Shown here: piece after piece, positions 34,671 through 43,502 of the stretch | Layout: the number at the start of each line of letters is the position of its first letter | Numbering within the stretch: position 1 is the stretch's first letter | NCBI GenBank assembly: GCA_039190275.1 | Contig: JBCCYF010000003.1 | Coordinates: 15,249-79,248 of the forward strand | DNA: 64,000 nucleotides | From: Halovulum sp039190275 | Lineage (GTDB): Bacteria > Pseudomonadota > Alphaproteobacteria > Rhodobacterales > Rhodobacteraceae | Direction of reading: 5' to 3' | Notes under the pieces: model-generated | What the model saw: the letters and a program-made list of their open reading frames with translations, nothing else | Told to the model about the DNA's origin: nothing | Databases searched by the model: none | Position numbers and translations under genes: made by a program

Positions 34671-35244
34671 CGTCTCCGCCATCCTTTTGGCACTTCTCGG
34701 CGGGACATTCGCGAGCGCCGACATGATCTCCTCCGAAGGCCTGGCGCCCTATGAGGTCTGCGGCCTCTGCCACGGGCTCGATGGAAATTCGGCCATGGCC
34801 AAGTTCCCCAAACTGGCCGGGCAGAAGGCCGCCTATATCGAAAAGCAACTGCATGATTTCCGCGGCGGCCATCGCAGCAATGATGGCGGGCAGATGCAGG
34901 CCATCGTCACGGAACTGGCGGAGGCCGACATTCCCGTCGTCGCCGCCTGGTTCGAAAGCCAGCCCGCGCCGCTGCCCGTCGAAGGGGCAATCTCCGCCTC
35001 GGCTGCGCAAAACTTCACCAGCCTTGGCTGTGCAGGCTGCCATACCGCACCCAATCCGCCCCCCGGTTTGACAGTGCCCCACATCACCGCCCAGCATCCC
35101 GCCTATCTGGAACGACAGCTCAAGGCGTTTCGGGATGGCGACCGGCAGAACGATCCCGAGGGTGTGATGCGGGCAGTGGCCGCTGGGCTTTCGGATGAGG
35201 CGATAGCCGAGCTTGCAGCATATATTGCCTCCCTGCCACGCTGA
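34660..35244 (+). CDS. Diheme cytochrome c (cytochrome c4 type)
   Basis: About 194 residues with a signal peptide (VKANVSAILLALLGGTFASA) and two class I cytochrome c modules. Heme sites are CGLCH and CAGCH; the axial methionines are plausibly in NDGGQMQAIV and DPEGVMRAV. The repeated YxExQLxxFRxGxR pattern (YIEKQLHDFRGGHR, YLERQLKAFRDGDR) marks the cytochrome c4/c553-like family. The GTG at 34660 gives a clean signal peptide; an ATG at 34636 is the alternative. It probably carries electrons for a periplasmic or terminal oxidase step. Confidence 0.9.
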   Translation: MKANVSAILLALLGGTFASADMISSEGLAPYEVCGLCHGLDGNSAMAKFPKLAGQKAAYIEKQLHDFRGGHRSNDGGQMQAIVTELAEADIPVVAAWFESQPAPLPVEGAISASAAQNFTSLGCAGCHTAPNPPPGLTVPHITAQHPAYLERQLKAFRDGDRQNDPEGVMRAVAAGLSDEAIAELAAYIASLPR

Positions 35245-35978
35245 TGAGCCCGATGGGCGGGAAGCACTTGGATCAGGCCGGCGCGCTTTTTCTCACGGAG
35301 TATCTGCTGGAGCGAAACGAGGGCGCCTCCTTCATGAGCGGCCTTGGCGAGGATGCCCTGCGCCGCCTCTCCTCCGTCGGTACGCATCTCACCTTCGAGC
35401 GCGGCGAGACGGTTTTCCTCCAGGGCGATACCCATAAAGGCATCTGGATCATCGAAAGCGGGCGCATCAGAACCTTCTACGTGGGTCCCTCGGGACGCGA
35501 GATCACGCTCGCCTATTGGACGCCCGGCCATTTCGTCGGCGGACCCGAAGTCTTCGGGCGCGGGCGGCACATCTGGTCCGCCGATGCGGCGGAGCCTGCA
35601 AAAGCCCTTTTCGTCACGGGTACCACCCTCCGTGGATTCGTCACCGAAGACCCGGGCATCGCGCTCAGCCTGATCGAAGGGCTGATCGCCAAAGGCAAGA
35701 CCTATTCCGCCCTGATCCAGATGCTCGGCACACGGTCCGTCTCCGAGCGGCTGGAACAGTTCCTCCTGATCCTGGCCCAAACCAACGGGCGCCCCGAAGG
35801 AGCGTCCGTCGTGATCGACCGCTCCATCACCTACGAGCAGATCGCAACGGTGGTCGGCGCCACGCGCCAATGGGTGACAAAGTCTCTGGATCGACTGGAA
35901 CAGATGGGAGCCATTGAAATTACCCGCCAGACAATCCGCATCGTCGATATCGACGCAATGAGCCTGTCCGCCCCCTGA
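35244..35978 (+). CDS. Crp/Fnr-family transcriptional regulator
   Basis: A 244-residue regulator with a cyclic-nucleotide-binding-like sensor domain (GETVFLQGD, GIWIIESGRIRTFYV) and a C-terminal helix-turn-helix (TYEQIATVVGATRQWVTKSLDRLEQMG). The N-terminus lacks the cysteine cluster of oxygen-sensing FNR, so the signal is something else. Its start overlaps the cytochrome stop (TGATG). As the last gene of the operon it is the obvious candidate to control the AprAB-like and transporter genes. Confidence 0.88.
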   Translation: MSPMGGKHLDQAGALFLTEYLLERNEGASFMSGLGEDALRRLSSVGTHLTFERGETVFLQGDTHKGIWIIESGRIRTFYVGPSGREITLAYWTPGHFVGGPEVFGRGRHIWSADAAEPAKALFVTGTTLRGFVTEDPGIALSLIEGLIAKGKTYSALIQMLGTRSVSERLEQFLLILAQTNGRPEGASVVIDRSITYEQIATVVGATRQWVTKSLDRLEQMGAIEITRQTIRIVDIDAMSLSAP

Positions 35979-36189
35979 ACTTGAAGTTCGTGCCTGATAT
36001 GTTGGAAGGCCTTCTGGGAATAGACCGGAGCAAAGGCCATGCAGCGGGGCCATTTAGTTAAGTCTCTATTTCTGTCGCAATTGTCGCTAAGTCGAGGTCG
36101 CAACATGCACGACATGCGTGGTGCCGCTATGCAGCGGGAAAACGGCCCTTTCGGAGGCGCGTCATCCTGAACGTTGCGGGATTTGTCGG

Positions 36190-37152
36190 CTAGGTCTGCT
36201 CCCAGCCATCCGTGCCACTTTCTCCGACGTGTTCGGCAATGCGATGCATCAGAATCTGCCTCGACATCGCAGCGACGGCTTGCGGCAATTTGCGCAATTC
36301 GCCCTTCCTTGCCACGACCGTCAGCGTGCGTGACAGCCCGGTGACGGGGAGTTTTGTGAGGCGGAGGGTCATGTTTTCCACCAGACCATCGATCAGCAAC
36401 GTCGGTGTCAGCAGACTGAACCCGAGCCCGGCCGACACACACGAGGTCACCATGCTGGAGCGGTCGGCTTGAATGACCTTTCCCGGCTCAAATCGCAGAC
36501 GCCGCAGATGTTGGGCAATTTGACGCCCTGCGTTGGTCGTGTCGCCAAATCGTACAAGGGGCAGCTCGCGCTGGATTGCTTCGAGGCTGTCGGTTTGACC
36601 GGTATAAGTGGCCGGGAGAACGAGAAGGTAGTTCTCTTTCAGGACCTCATGCCGTTCAAGCCCGTCCATATCGAGGAACGGGTTTGACGTGATCGCGAGA
36701 TCGGCCTGTTTCGTGCGCAGTAAGTGCTCGTGGTTGCCGCTTTGACCGGCATGGAGCGTGATATCCTCAACCTCAAATTCCTCTTGCGCCAGCTTCACCA
36801 GGGCAGGCGTCAACGTCGTGGCAATCGAGGCCTGAATGCCAACACGAAGAAGGCTAATTGACGACTGCCCGACATGCCGCAATTCGCTTTCCATGTCCGA
36901 CAGCGCATGCAGGATTTTCTGCGCCCGTGTATGAAGGCGCATGCCGGCATGGGTCAGACGCGAGGGCCGCACGCTGCGATCAATCAACTGGGTCGCAAAT
37001 GCCTTCTCCAACGCAGCAATATGTTGAGAGGCCGCCGGTTGCGACAGCCCCAGCATCCGCGCGCCCGAGCGCATTTGGCCGGTCTCTGCGACTGCCACAA
37101 ACACTTCGAGTGAACGGATCAGGCCAGGGGACAGCATTGCACGGTCGAGCAT
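36190..37152 (-). CDS. LysR-family transcriptional regulator
   Basis: A 320-residue regulator. The N-terminal helix-turn-helix is GQMRSGARMLGLSQPAASQHIAALE and the remainder is the two-lobed effector domain (GIQASIATTLTPAL, GLGFSLLTPTLLIDG). Start at 37152, or at 37137 (MLSPGL), both acceptable. It is divergent from the methyltransferase operon across 79 bases with a perfect inverted repeat, the usual arrangement for a LysR activator of the neighbouring pathway. Confidence 0.92.
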   Translation of the reverse strand: MLDRAMLSPGLIRSLEVFVAVAETGQMRSGARMLGLSQPAASQHIAALEKAFATQLIDRSVRPSRLTHAGMRLHTRAQKILHALSDMESELRHVGQSSISLLRVGIQASIATTLTPALVKLAQEEFEVEDITLHAGQSGNHEHLLRTKQADLAITSNPFLDMDGLERHEVLKENYLLVLPATYTGQTDSLEAIQRELPLVRFGDTTNAGRQIAQHLRRLRFEPGKVIQADRSSMVTSCVSAGLGFSLLTPTLLIDGLVENMTLRLTKLPVTGLSRTLTVVARKGELRKLPQAVAAMSRQILMHRIAEHVGESGTDGWEQT

Positions 37153-37162
37153 AGGCGATCCT

Positions 37163-37185
37163 TAGTATAAATAATTTTTATACTA
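37163..37185. promoter_or_regulatory. Inverted repeat in the lysR-mttB intergenic region
   Basis: Nine-base arms TAGTATAAA (37163-37171) and TTTATACTA (37177-37185) flank TAATT. The outer T...A spacing fits the loose T-N11-A rule of LysR operators. It lies between the two divergent starts, so it probably binds the adjacent LysR protein and controls both directions. Confidence 0.65.
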
Positions 37186-37231
37186 TTGGATTTTAATTGG
37201 CGGGCGTCAATTCTGTTGCGACGTTCGTGCG

Positions 37232-38761
37232 ATGGACCGACGGAGCAAAACCAAACGCAGTCGGGGTGTTCCCCGCCCCAGCGAAACCGACACGCGCGCG
37301 CCATTTATCCAACGCAAATTGTCGACGTTCAATGTGCTGAGCGACGAAGGCCTGGAACAGATCGAAGCCAACGCCGACCAGATTCTTGCTGGCACCGGGA
37401 TGGAGTTTCAGGATGATCCCGAAATCCTGTCGGTGTTCGCGGATGCCGGCTGTGACGTGGCTGGAACGCGCGTGCGCTTTGCCCCAGGCTTTTGCCGCAA
37501 GACGATTGCGGTCAGCGCGCCTGACGCGTTCATCCAGCATGCGCGCAACCCTGCAAACAATGTCCAGATCGGTGGGTCGTCGACGGTACTCTGCCCGTCG
37601 TGGGGCCCGCCTTTTGTTCACGATCTGGATCGGGGTCGGCGCTATGCCAGCCATCAGGATTTTGTCGATCTGGTCAAACTGCACCACAGCTTGCCCTGGT
37701 TGCATCATTCCGGCGGGGTCGTTTGTGAGCCGGTTGACCTGCCCGCGAACAAGCGTCATCTCGACATGCTTTATGCCCACATTCGCCATTCTGACCGGGC
37801 GTTTATGGGGGCCTTTATCGGGGCGGAGCGTGCCGGCCATGCAATCGACATGGCGCGCATTCTGTTCGGTGCCGAATACGTGGCCAAGAACCCGGTCCTT
37901 TATTGTGTGTCAAACACCAATGCGCCGCTGGTGATGGACAGCCATATGTCGGGCGCGCTGAAGACATACGCGCGCGCGGGGCAGCCCGTTGCGTGTACGC
38001 CGTGGGTTCTGACAGGTGCGATGTCCCCATCGACCGTTGCCGGGACCTTGGCGCAGGTGCTGGCCGAAACGATGGCGGCGATGACGCTGGTGCAATTGAT
38101 CGCGCGCGGTGCGCCGTGTCTGATGGGCAGCTTTGCCTCGACCATGTCTATGAAGTCTGGCGCGCCCACATTTGGCACGCCAGAGGCGGGTCTGATGGTG
38201 CTGGCCGCCGGGCAATTGGCGCGCCGGTTGGGTGTGCCGCTGCACACGGTTGGCACGTTGAGCGCCTCAAAGATCCCAGACGCCCAGAGCCAGCAGGAAG
38301 CCGCCTGGGGTCTGATGATGTCGATGTTTGCAGGGGCCAATCTGATCAACCACGCGACGGGATGGCTCGAGGGCGGGCTGGTCACCTCCTTTGAAAAGAC
38401 GATCCTGGATCATGATCTGTGTGGCAAGGCGGCGCGCTTCTTTGACGGCATCGACATGAGCGAAAACGCCCAAGCCATGGATGCAATTGCCAGCACCGGT
38501 CCGGGGCAGCACTTTCTTGGGTCGGAACACACGCAGACAAATTTCATGACTGCCCTGTTCCGTCCCTGGACGCCCGATGACACCTCATTCGAGCAATGGA
38601 GCGCGGCAGGGGCGCAGGATGCCGCAACCCGGGCCAATGCGATCTGGAAAGAGCGCCTGAAGGGCTACGAAGATCCCGGATTGGATCCTGACAAGGACGC
38701 TGAGCTGCAAGACTACATCGCCCGCCGCAAAGCCGAGCAGCCCGACAGGGACTATTTCTGA
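37232..38761 (+). CDS. Trimethylamine-methyltransferase (MttB) family protein without pyrrolysine
   Basis: A 509-residue TIM-barrel methyltransferase of the MttB superfamily. Typical sequences include the SGGVVCEPVDLPANKRHLDML stretch and GTLSASKIPDAQSQQEAAWG. The reading frame has no internal TAG, so it is the non-pyrrolysine type, whose known members demethylate quaternary amines such as glycine betaine, passing the methyl to a corrinoid protein or another acceptor. No corrinoid-protein gene is adjacent. The stop shares bases with the following start (TGATG), so it is cotranslated with the first demethylase. Confidence 0.88.
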   Translation: MDRRSKTKRSRGVPRPSETDTRAPFIQRKLSTFNVLSDEGLEQIEANADQILAGTGMEFQDDPEILSVFADAGCDVAGTRVRFAPGFCRKTIAVSAPDAFIQHARNPANNVQIGGSSTVLCPSWGPPFVHDLDRGRRYASHQDFVDLVKLHHSLPWLHHSGGVVCEPVDLPANKRHLDMLYAHIRHSDRAFMGAFIGAERAGHAIDMARILFGAEYVAKNPVLYCVSNTNAPLVMDSHMSGALKTYARAGQPVACTPWVLTGAMSPSTVAGTLAQVLAETMAAMTLVQLIARGAPCLMGSFASTMSMKSGAPTFGTPEAGLMVLAAGQLARRLGVPLHTVGTLSASKIPDAQSQQEAAWGLMMSMFAGANLINHATGWLEGGLVTSFEKTILDHDLCGKAARFFDGIDMSENAQAMDAIASTGPGQHFLGSEHTQTNFMTALFRPWTPDDTSFEQWSAAGAQDAATRANAIWKERLKGYEDPGLDPDKDAELQDYIARRKAEQPDRDYF

Positions 38762-41127
38762 TGTCTGGCACCTTGATCATCGGGGGTGGCGTGATTGGTC
38801 TGAGTGTCGCCTATCACCTGGCCAAGCGCGGCGCGAGGCACGTGACGGTGCTGGAGCGCAATACGCTGACCTCAGGCACCTCCTGGCATGCGGCAGGCAT
38901 TGTGGGACCGTTGCGCGCCACGCCCAACATGACGCAACTGGCCAAAGCGGCGCTCGAGGTGTTCACGGCGCTGGAACTCGAGACGGGCATGTCGACAGGC
39001 TATGTCCGGACGGGCGGCTATTGGTTGGCACGCGAGGCGGCGCGGCTGGACGAACTGCGTCGCATTGCCGATCTGGGCGTCACGCAGGGTCTGTCGCCCC
39101 GGATTATCCCCGCCAGTGACGTGCCGCTTGATCAGCTTGATCTGTCCCAGCACGCGGGCGCGCTGCACGTGCCGGAAGACGCCAATGTAAATCCGGTCGA
39201 CCTGTGCATGGCGTATGCCCGGTCTGCGAAGGACCGTGGCGTCAGCATCCGCGAAGGCGTTCAAATCGCGCGCGTGTTGAAAGACGGCAATCGGTGTTCG
39301 GGCGTTGCCCTGGCGGACGGGGCTGAGATTCAAGCCGACCGCGTGGTCATCGCCACCGGCGCATGGTCCCGTGAACTGGCCACAACCGCCGGTGTGGCGC
39401 TGCCCTTGCAGGCCGTAGAGCACATGTATGTGGTCACCGAACCCGTATCCAATCTGCCCAATCCCTTTCCGGTCATCCGCGATCTGGACCGGGGCATCTA
39501 CCTCAAGGGGGATGCGGGAAAGCTGGTGATTGGCGGGTTCGAGCCGGATGCAAAGTGCTGGGACGCATATGGTCCCGAAGGGGATCGTGCCTTTCTGGAA
39601 ATGGCAGAAGACTGGGACCAGTTTGCCCCCTTCATGGAGGCGGCATTAGAGTTGTGCCCAGCGCTGGAAACCGTTGGTATTCAGCATTTCATGAACGGAC
39701 CGGAAAGCTTCACCGCAGACACGCGGCCGTTGGTAGGTGAGACAGACGTGGACGGGCTGTTTGTTGCGGCGGGCATGAATTCTGTTGGTGTCATGTCCTC
39801 GGCTGGGATCGGTCGCGCGCTGGCGGATTGGATCGTCGATGGCCACCCGCCCATGGATATGTGGGAAGTGGATGTCGCACGGGTCGATCCGGCCACTGCA
39901 AGCGCTGACCACATGGCGCAGCGGATGAAGGAAGCGGTCTCTGACCTCTTCGCCCTCCATTGGCCCTATAAGCAGGCAAAAGCGGGCCGGGACCTGCGTC
40001 GCTCGTCCTTGCACGACCGCTGGGCGGCGGCAGCGGCACAATTTGGGTCCACGGCAGGGTGGGAACGCGGGCTTTGGTACGGAACCGCGCAACCTTATTC
40101 AGTAGCCGCGCAGGGCTGGTGGCCGATGGCTGGGGCCGAAGCGGGTGCAATGGCCACAGGCACCGCCTTGATCGACCTGAGCCCTTTCACCAAGATCGAC
40201 GTGTCGGGTCCGGACGCGCTTGCAGGACTAAACTGGCTCTCAACAGCGCAGCTTGATGTTGCCGTTGGTCGGGCTGTTTACACCCAGATGCTGAACCCGC
40301 GCGGCGGGATCGAGATGGACGTTACGATCACGCGACTGGGGCCCGAGACGTTCCACATCACGTCCGGGGCCGCCACGCGGGCGCGAGACTTGGCCTATCT
40401 ACGGCGCAATCTGCCCAAATCCGTAGAGCTGAAAGACGTGACCGAGGATTTCTGCACCATTGGCGTCATGGGCGCAGGAAGTCGTGCGCTGCTGACCGGC
40501 TTGGGCACCCTGCCTGACATGCCATTCAGCCACGTGTCGGACGTTGATATCGCCGGAACCCGCTGCCGCGCGACACGGGTGAGTTTTGTCGGCGAGCTTG
40601 GTTGGGAACTGATGGTTCCAAACACGCAGGCGGCCGCGCTCTTTGACGCGCTTGCGGGCGCCGGTGCACGGCCATTGGGCCATTATGCGCTGGATGGTTG
40701 CCGCCTTGAAAAAGGCTTCAAGCACTGGGGACATGAGCTGGGGTCAGAGGTGACACCGATTGAGGCCGGATTGGGCTTTACCACCGATTGGACAAAGGAA
40801 TTCAACGGTAAATCAGCTCTGGAAACTCAGCGTTCGGACGGTGTCACGCAACGTCTGGTCCTGATGCAAGTCGAAGGCACGCCGCTGCTTTTGCATGATG
40901 AGCCGGTTTATGAAGACGAAGAGCACGTTGGCCTCACAACCTCCGGCGCGCGCGGGCCGCGAACTGGTCTGAACCTGTGCTTTGCCATGGTCAAAACAAG
41001 ACCGGGAGAGACGCGGGCCGAGACCTGTGCCCGCACCTTCACCGTGCAGGTTTCAGGCCAGGCCTACGCGGCCAAACCGCTCCTCAAACCCCCGTTTGAT
41101 CCCATGGGTGACAGGATGCGCGCATGA
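38761..41127 (+). CDS. Dimethylglycine/sarcosine dehydrogenase family protein, first copy
   Basis: A 788-residue flavoprotein of three parts: an FAD-binding DAO domain (IIGGGVIGLSVAYHLAKRG at the start; TSGTSWHAAGIVG, with the His used for covalent FAD), a linker domain (FAO_M, about residues 370-430) and a C-terminal aminomethyltransferase-like (GcvT) domain that passes formaldehyde-level carbon to tetrahydrofolate. The GFKHWGHELGSEVTPIEAGL segment is the GcvT end. Expected reaction: oxidative N-demethylation of a tertiary or secondary amine. It overlaps the next gene by ATGA. Confidence 0.9.
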   Translation: MSGTLIIGGGVIGLSVAYHLAKRGARHVTVLERNTLTSGTSWHAAGIVGPLRATPNMTQLAKAALEVFTALELETGMSTGYVRTGGYWLAREAARLDELRRIADLGVTQGLSPRIIPASDVPLDQLDLSQHAGALHVPEDANVNPVDLCMAYARSAKDRGVSIREGVQIARVLKDGNRCSGVALADGAEIQADRVVIATGAWSRELATTAGVALPLQAVEHMYVVTEPVSNLPNPFPVIRDLDRGIYLKGDAGKLVIGGFEPDAKCWDAYGPEGDRAFLEMAEDWDQFAPFMEAALELCPALETVGIQHFMNGPESFTADTRPLVGETDVDGLFVAAGMNSVGVMSSAGIGRALADWIVDGHPPMDMWEVDVARVDPATASADHMAQRMKEAVSDLFALHWPYKQAKAGRDLRRSSLHDRWAAAAAQFGSTAGWERGLWYGTAQPYSVAAQGWWPMAGAEAGAMATGTALIDLSPFTKIDVSGPDALAGLNWLSTAQLDVAVGRAVYTQMLNPRGGIEMDVTITRLGPETFHITSGAATRARDLAYLRRNLPKSVELKDVTEDFCTIGVMGAGSRALLTGLGTLPDMPFSHVSDVDIAGTRCRATRVSFVGELGWELMVPNTQAAALFDALAGAGARPLGHYALDGCRLEKGFKHWGHELGSEVTPIEAGLGFTTDWTKEFNGKSALETQRSDGVTQRLVLMQVEGTPLLLHDEPVYEDEEHVGLTTSGARGPRTGLNLCFAMVKTRPGETRAETCARTFTVQVSGQAYAAKPLLKPPFDPMGDRMRA

Positions 41128-43502
41128 CCTCGGTTCAGGTTCTGATCATCGGTGGCGGCGCGATGGGCGTGTCGCTGATGTACCATCTGGTCAAGGAGGG
41201 ATGGACGGATGTTCTGTTGGTCGAAAAGAACGACCTGACCCATGGCTCCACCTGGCATGCGGCGGGTCTGTGCACCCATTTCGCTCACAATCCGACCATT
41301 CAGGAATTGCGTGCCACCTCTGTGCGTCTTTATCGCGATATCCTGCCGGCCGAGACCGGGCGCGACTGCGGCTTTCACCCGTCGGGTGCCATGCGTGTCA
41401 CGCGCAACCCGGACCGGATGGATGAGTTTCGTCATGTGGCGGGGTTGTCCGAATTCACGGGCTATCCGTTGGAAATTCTGACGCCCAAACGGATCGGGGA
41501 ACTGTACCCGCTTACGAAGCTCGACGAATTGATCGGCGGAATTTATGAGCCGGATGACGGGCATGTGGACCCGACCCTCGCCACCAACGCGATGGCAGAG
41601 GTAGCGCGACGCGGCGGCGCACGGATTTGGCGCAATTGTCCGGTGTCGGGCATAGGGCGCGAGGATGCGTATTGGAGGGTCGAAACGCCAAAGGGAGATG
41701 TACGCGCGCTGCATATCGTTAACGCCGCGGGGACATGGGGTTGGGAGATTGGCCACATGATGGGGCTGAACATCCCGTCTGTCCCGGTCCTGCACCAGTA
41801 TCTGGTGACCGACACCGTACAAGTGGTGAGCGATCGTGTTGCCGCCGGTCTGCCCGAACTGCCCATCATCCGAGATCCCGAAGAAAGCTGGTATGTGCGG
41901 CAGGAACGCGACGGGCTCATCCTCGGCCCTTACGAAAAAGAGGCGCAGGTGTGGGCTGTCGACGGCGTGCCGCCAGAATTTGGCGCTGACCTGATGCCGC
42001 CCGATCTGGACCGTGTCGAACACATCATCATGGCCGCGATGGACCGCGTGCCCGCACTGGAGGCAGGCGGGATCAAATCCGTGATCAACGGCCCCATCAC
42101 ATTTACGCCCGACGCCAACCCGCTGATCGGTCCCGCCCACGGGTTGCAGAACGCGTGGCTGCTGACCGGCTCGTCCATGGGTGTGATGGAAGGCGGCGGC
42201 GCGGGCAGGTTCCTTGCGCATTGGATGACACATGACGCGCCGCCGATGGACGCGCTGGCCGTGGACAGCCGCCGGTTCGGGTCGTGGGCCGACCGCGACT
42301 ACCGCGTGGCCAAGGCCGTGGAATGCTTTGGCCTGCAATTCGGTGTCCATTACCCGCACGAAGAACGGCCCGCCGGGCGCGGGCTGCGCCTGTCCCCCTT
42401 GCACGATCTGATGCTCGAACGTGGCGCTGTGATGGGTGCCGCCCACGGATGGGAGCGTCCGAACTGGTTTTCCGGGACGCCCGGCGCTGTCGCAGATGAG
42501 ACCTTCCGCCGCGCCAACTGGTTTGACGCCGTCGGGGCCGAGGTCCGGGCCGCCACGGAACGCGTTGCGATGGCGGACCTGTCGGTCTTTTCAAAATTCG
42601 AAGTCGCAGGCCCCCAGGTTGCGCCTTTTCTAGAAGCGCTTGGCGCCAACCGCGCGCCCAACCCCGGACGGATCGGATTGACCCATGCGCTGACCGCTGC
42701 AGGGGGCGTACTGTCGGAGTTTTCCGTTGCCCAGCTGGCCGAAGAACACGCGTATCTGACGTCAGCCGCCGCCGCACAAGAGATCGACCTGGACCTGCTG
42801 CGCAGAGCGGCTGCTGACTTTGATGTGGCCGTATCCGACGTGACCGAGGACCTTGCCGTAATTGGCGTGATGGGACCAAATGCACCGGAGGTGATCCCGG
42901 AACTGGCCGACATGCCGTGGCTGACCGTGCGCGAGGCGACGGTAGACGACCTGCCCGTGCGTGCCCTGCGTGTGTCCTATATCGGCGAAGCCGGGTGGGA
43001 ACTGCACGTCACGCCTGCGCATGCTCTTGCTCTCTTCATTGCGTTGGAAGACCGCGCGACGCCGTATGGCCTTGGCTTTTATGGCGCCTACGCCGCCAAC
43101 TCCATGCGCCTTGAAAAAGGGTATCGCGGCTGGGGCAGCGATCTGACAACCGAGCGCAGCCCGCTGGAGGCCGGCTTGACGCCCTTCGTACGCACAGAAC
43201 TGCGCGATGGTTTGGCTCGCGAAAACCCGTGGGACATGGTCTTGCTTGAGATCGAGACTGGCGAGATCGACCCGTTTTACGCCCATACGCTTTGGCAATC
43301 GGACAGGCCCGTCGGCATCGTTACATCGGGTGCCTATGGCCATCGCACCGGCAAGGTACTGGCCCTGGCATACCTGCGTGATCCGTCCGTGCGCACGGGT
43401 CTGACCGTCTCGATCCTGGGCCGGCACCGCGCGGCCGCCATTTTGACGACACCACCATTTGACCCTGACAACACTTGCATGAAATCTGGATGCCGTACAT
43501 GA
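41124..43502 (+). CDS. Dimethylglycine/sarcosine dehydrogenase family protein, second copy
   Basis: A 792-residue paralogue with the same DAO-FAO_M-GcvT order: IIGGGAMGVSLMYHLVKEG, LTHGSTWHAAGLCTHF (FAD-linking His) and KGYRGWGSDLTTERSPLEAGL near the end. It differs from the first copy throughout, so the duplication is old and the two probably act on successive substrates. It overlaps neighbours on both sides (ATGA), placing it in a strictly coupled operon with the methyltransferase and aminotransferase. Confidence 0.9.
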   Translation: MTSVQVLIIGGGAMGVSLMYHLVKEGWTDVLLVEKNDLTHGSTWHAAGLCTHFAHNPTIQELRATSVRLYRDILPAETGRDCGFHPSGAMRVTRNPDRMDEFRHVAGLSEFTGYPLEILTPKRIGELYPLTKLDELIGGIYEPDDGHVDPTLATNAMAEVARRGGARIWRNCPVSGIGREDAYWRVETPKGDVRALHIVNAAGTWGWEIGHMMGLNIPSVPVLHQYLVTDTVQVVSDRVAAGLPELPIIRDPEESWYVRQERDGLILGPYEKEAQVWAVDGVPPEFGADLMPPDLDRVEHIIMAAMDRVPALEAGGIKSVINGPITFTPDANPLIGPAHGLQNAWLLTGSSMGVMEGGGAGRFLAHWMTHDAPPMDALAVDSRRFGSWADRDYRVAKAVECFGLQFGVHYPHEERPAGRGLRLSPLHDLMLERGAVMGAAHGWERPNWFSGTPGAVADETFRRANWFDAVGAEVRAATERVAMADLSVFSKFEVAGPQVAPFLEALGANRAPNPGRIGLTHALTAAGGVLSEFSVAQLAEEHAYLTSAAAAQEIDLDLLRRAAADFDVAVSDVTEDLAVIGVMGPNAPEVIPELADMPWLTVREATVDDLPVRALRVSYIGEAGWELHVTPAHALALFIALEDRATPYGLGFYGAYAANSMRLEKGYRGWGSDLTTERSPLEAGLTPFVRTELRDGLARENPWDMVLLEIETGEIDPFYAHTLWQSDRPVGIVTSGAYGHRTGKVLALAYLRDPSVRTGLTVSILGRHRAAAILTTPPFDPDNTCMKSGCRT

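Noticed and set aside
22502..36189. Second attachment-site copy of the tRNA-Ser 3' end bounding an intact island
   Set aside because: No repeat of the T-arm/acceptor sequence was seen downstream in the window, so island borders cannot be defined.
37232..38761. Pyrrolysine-containing trimethylamine methyltransferase
   Set aside because: The 509-codon frame has no internal TAG, so it belongs to the non-pyrrolysine branch.
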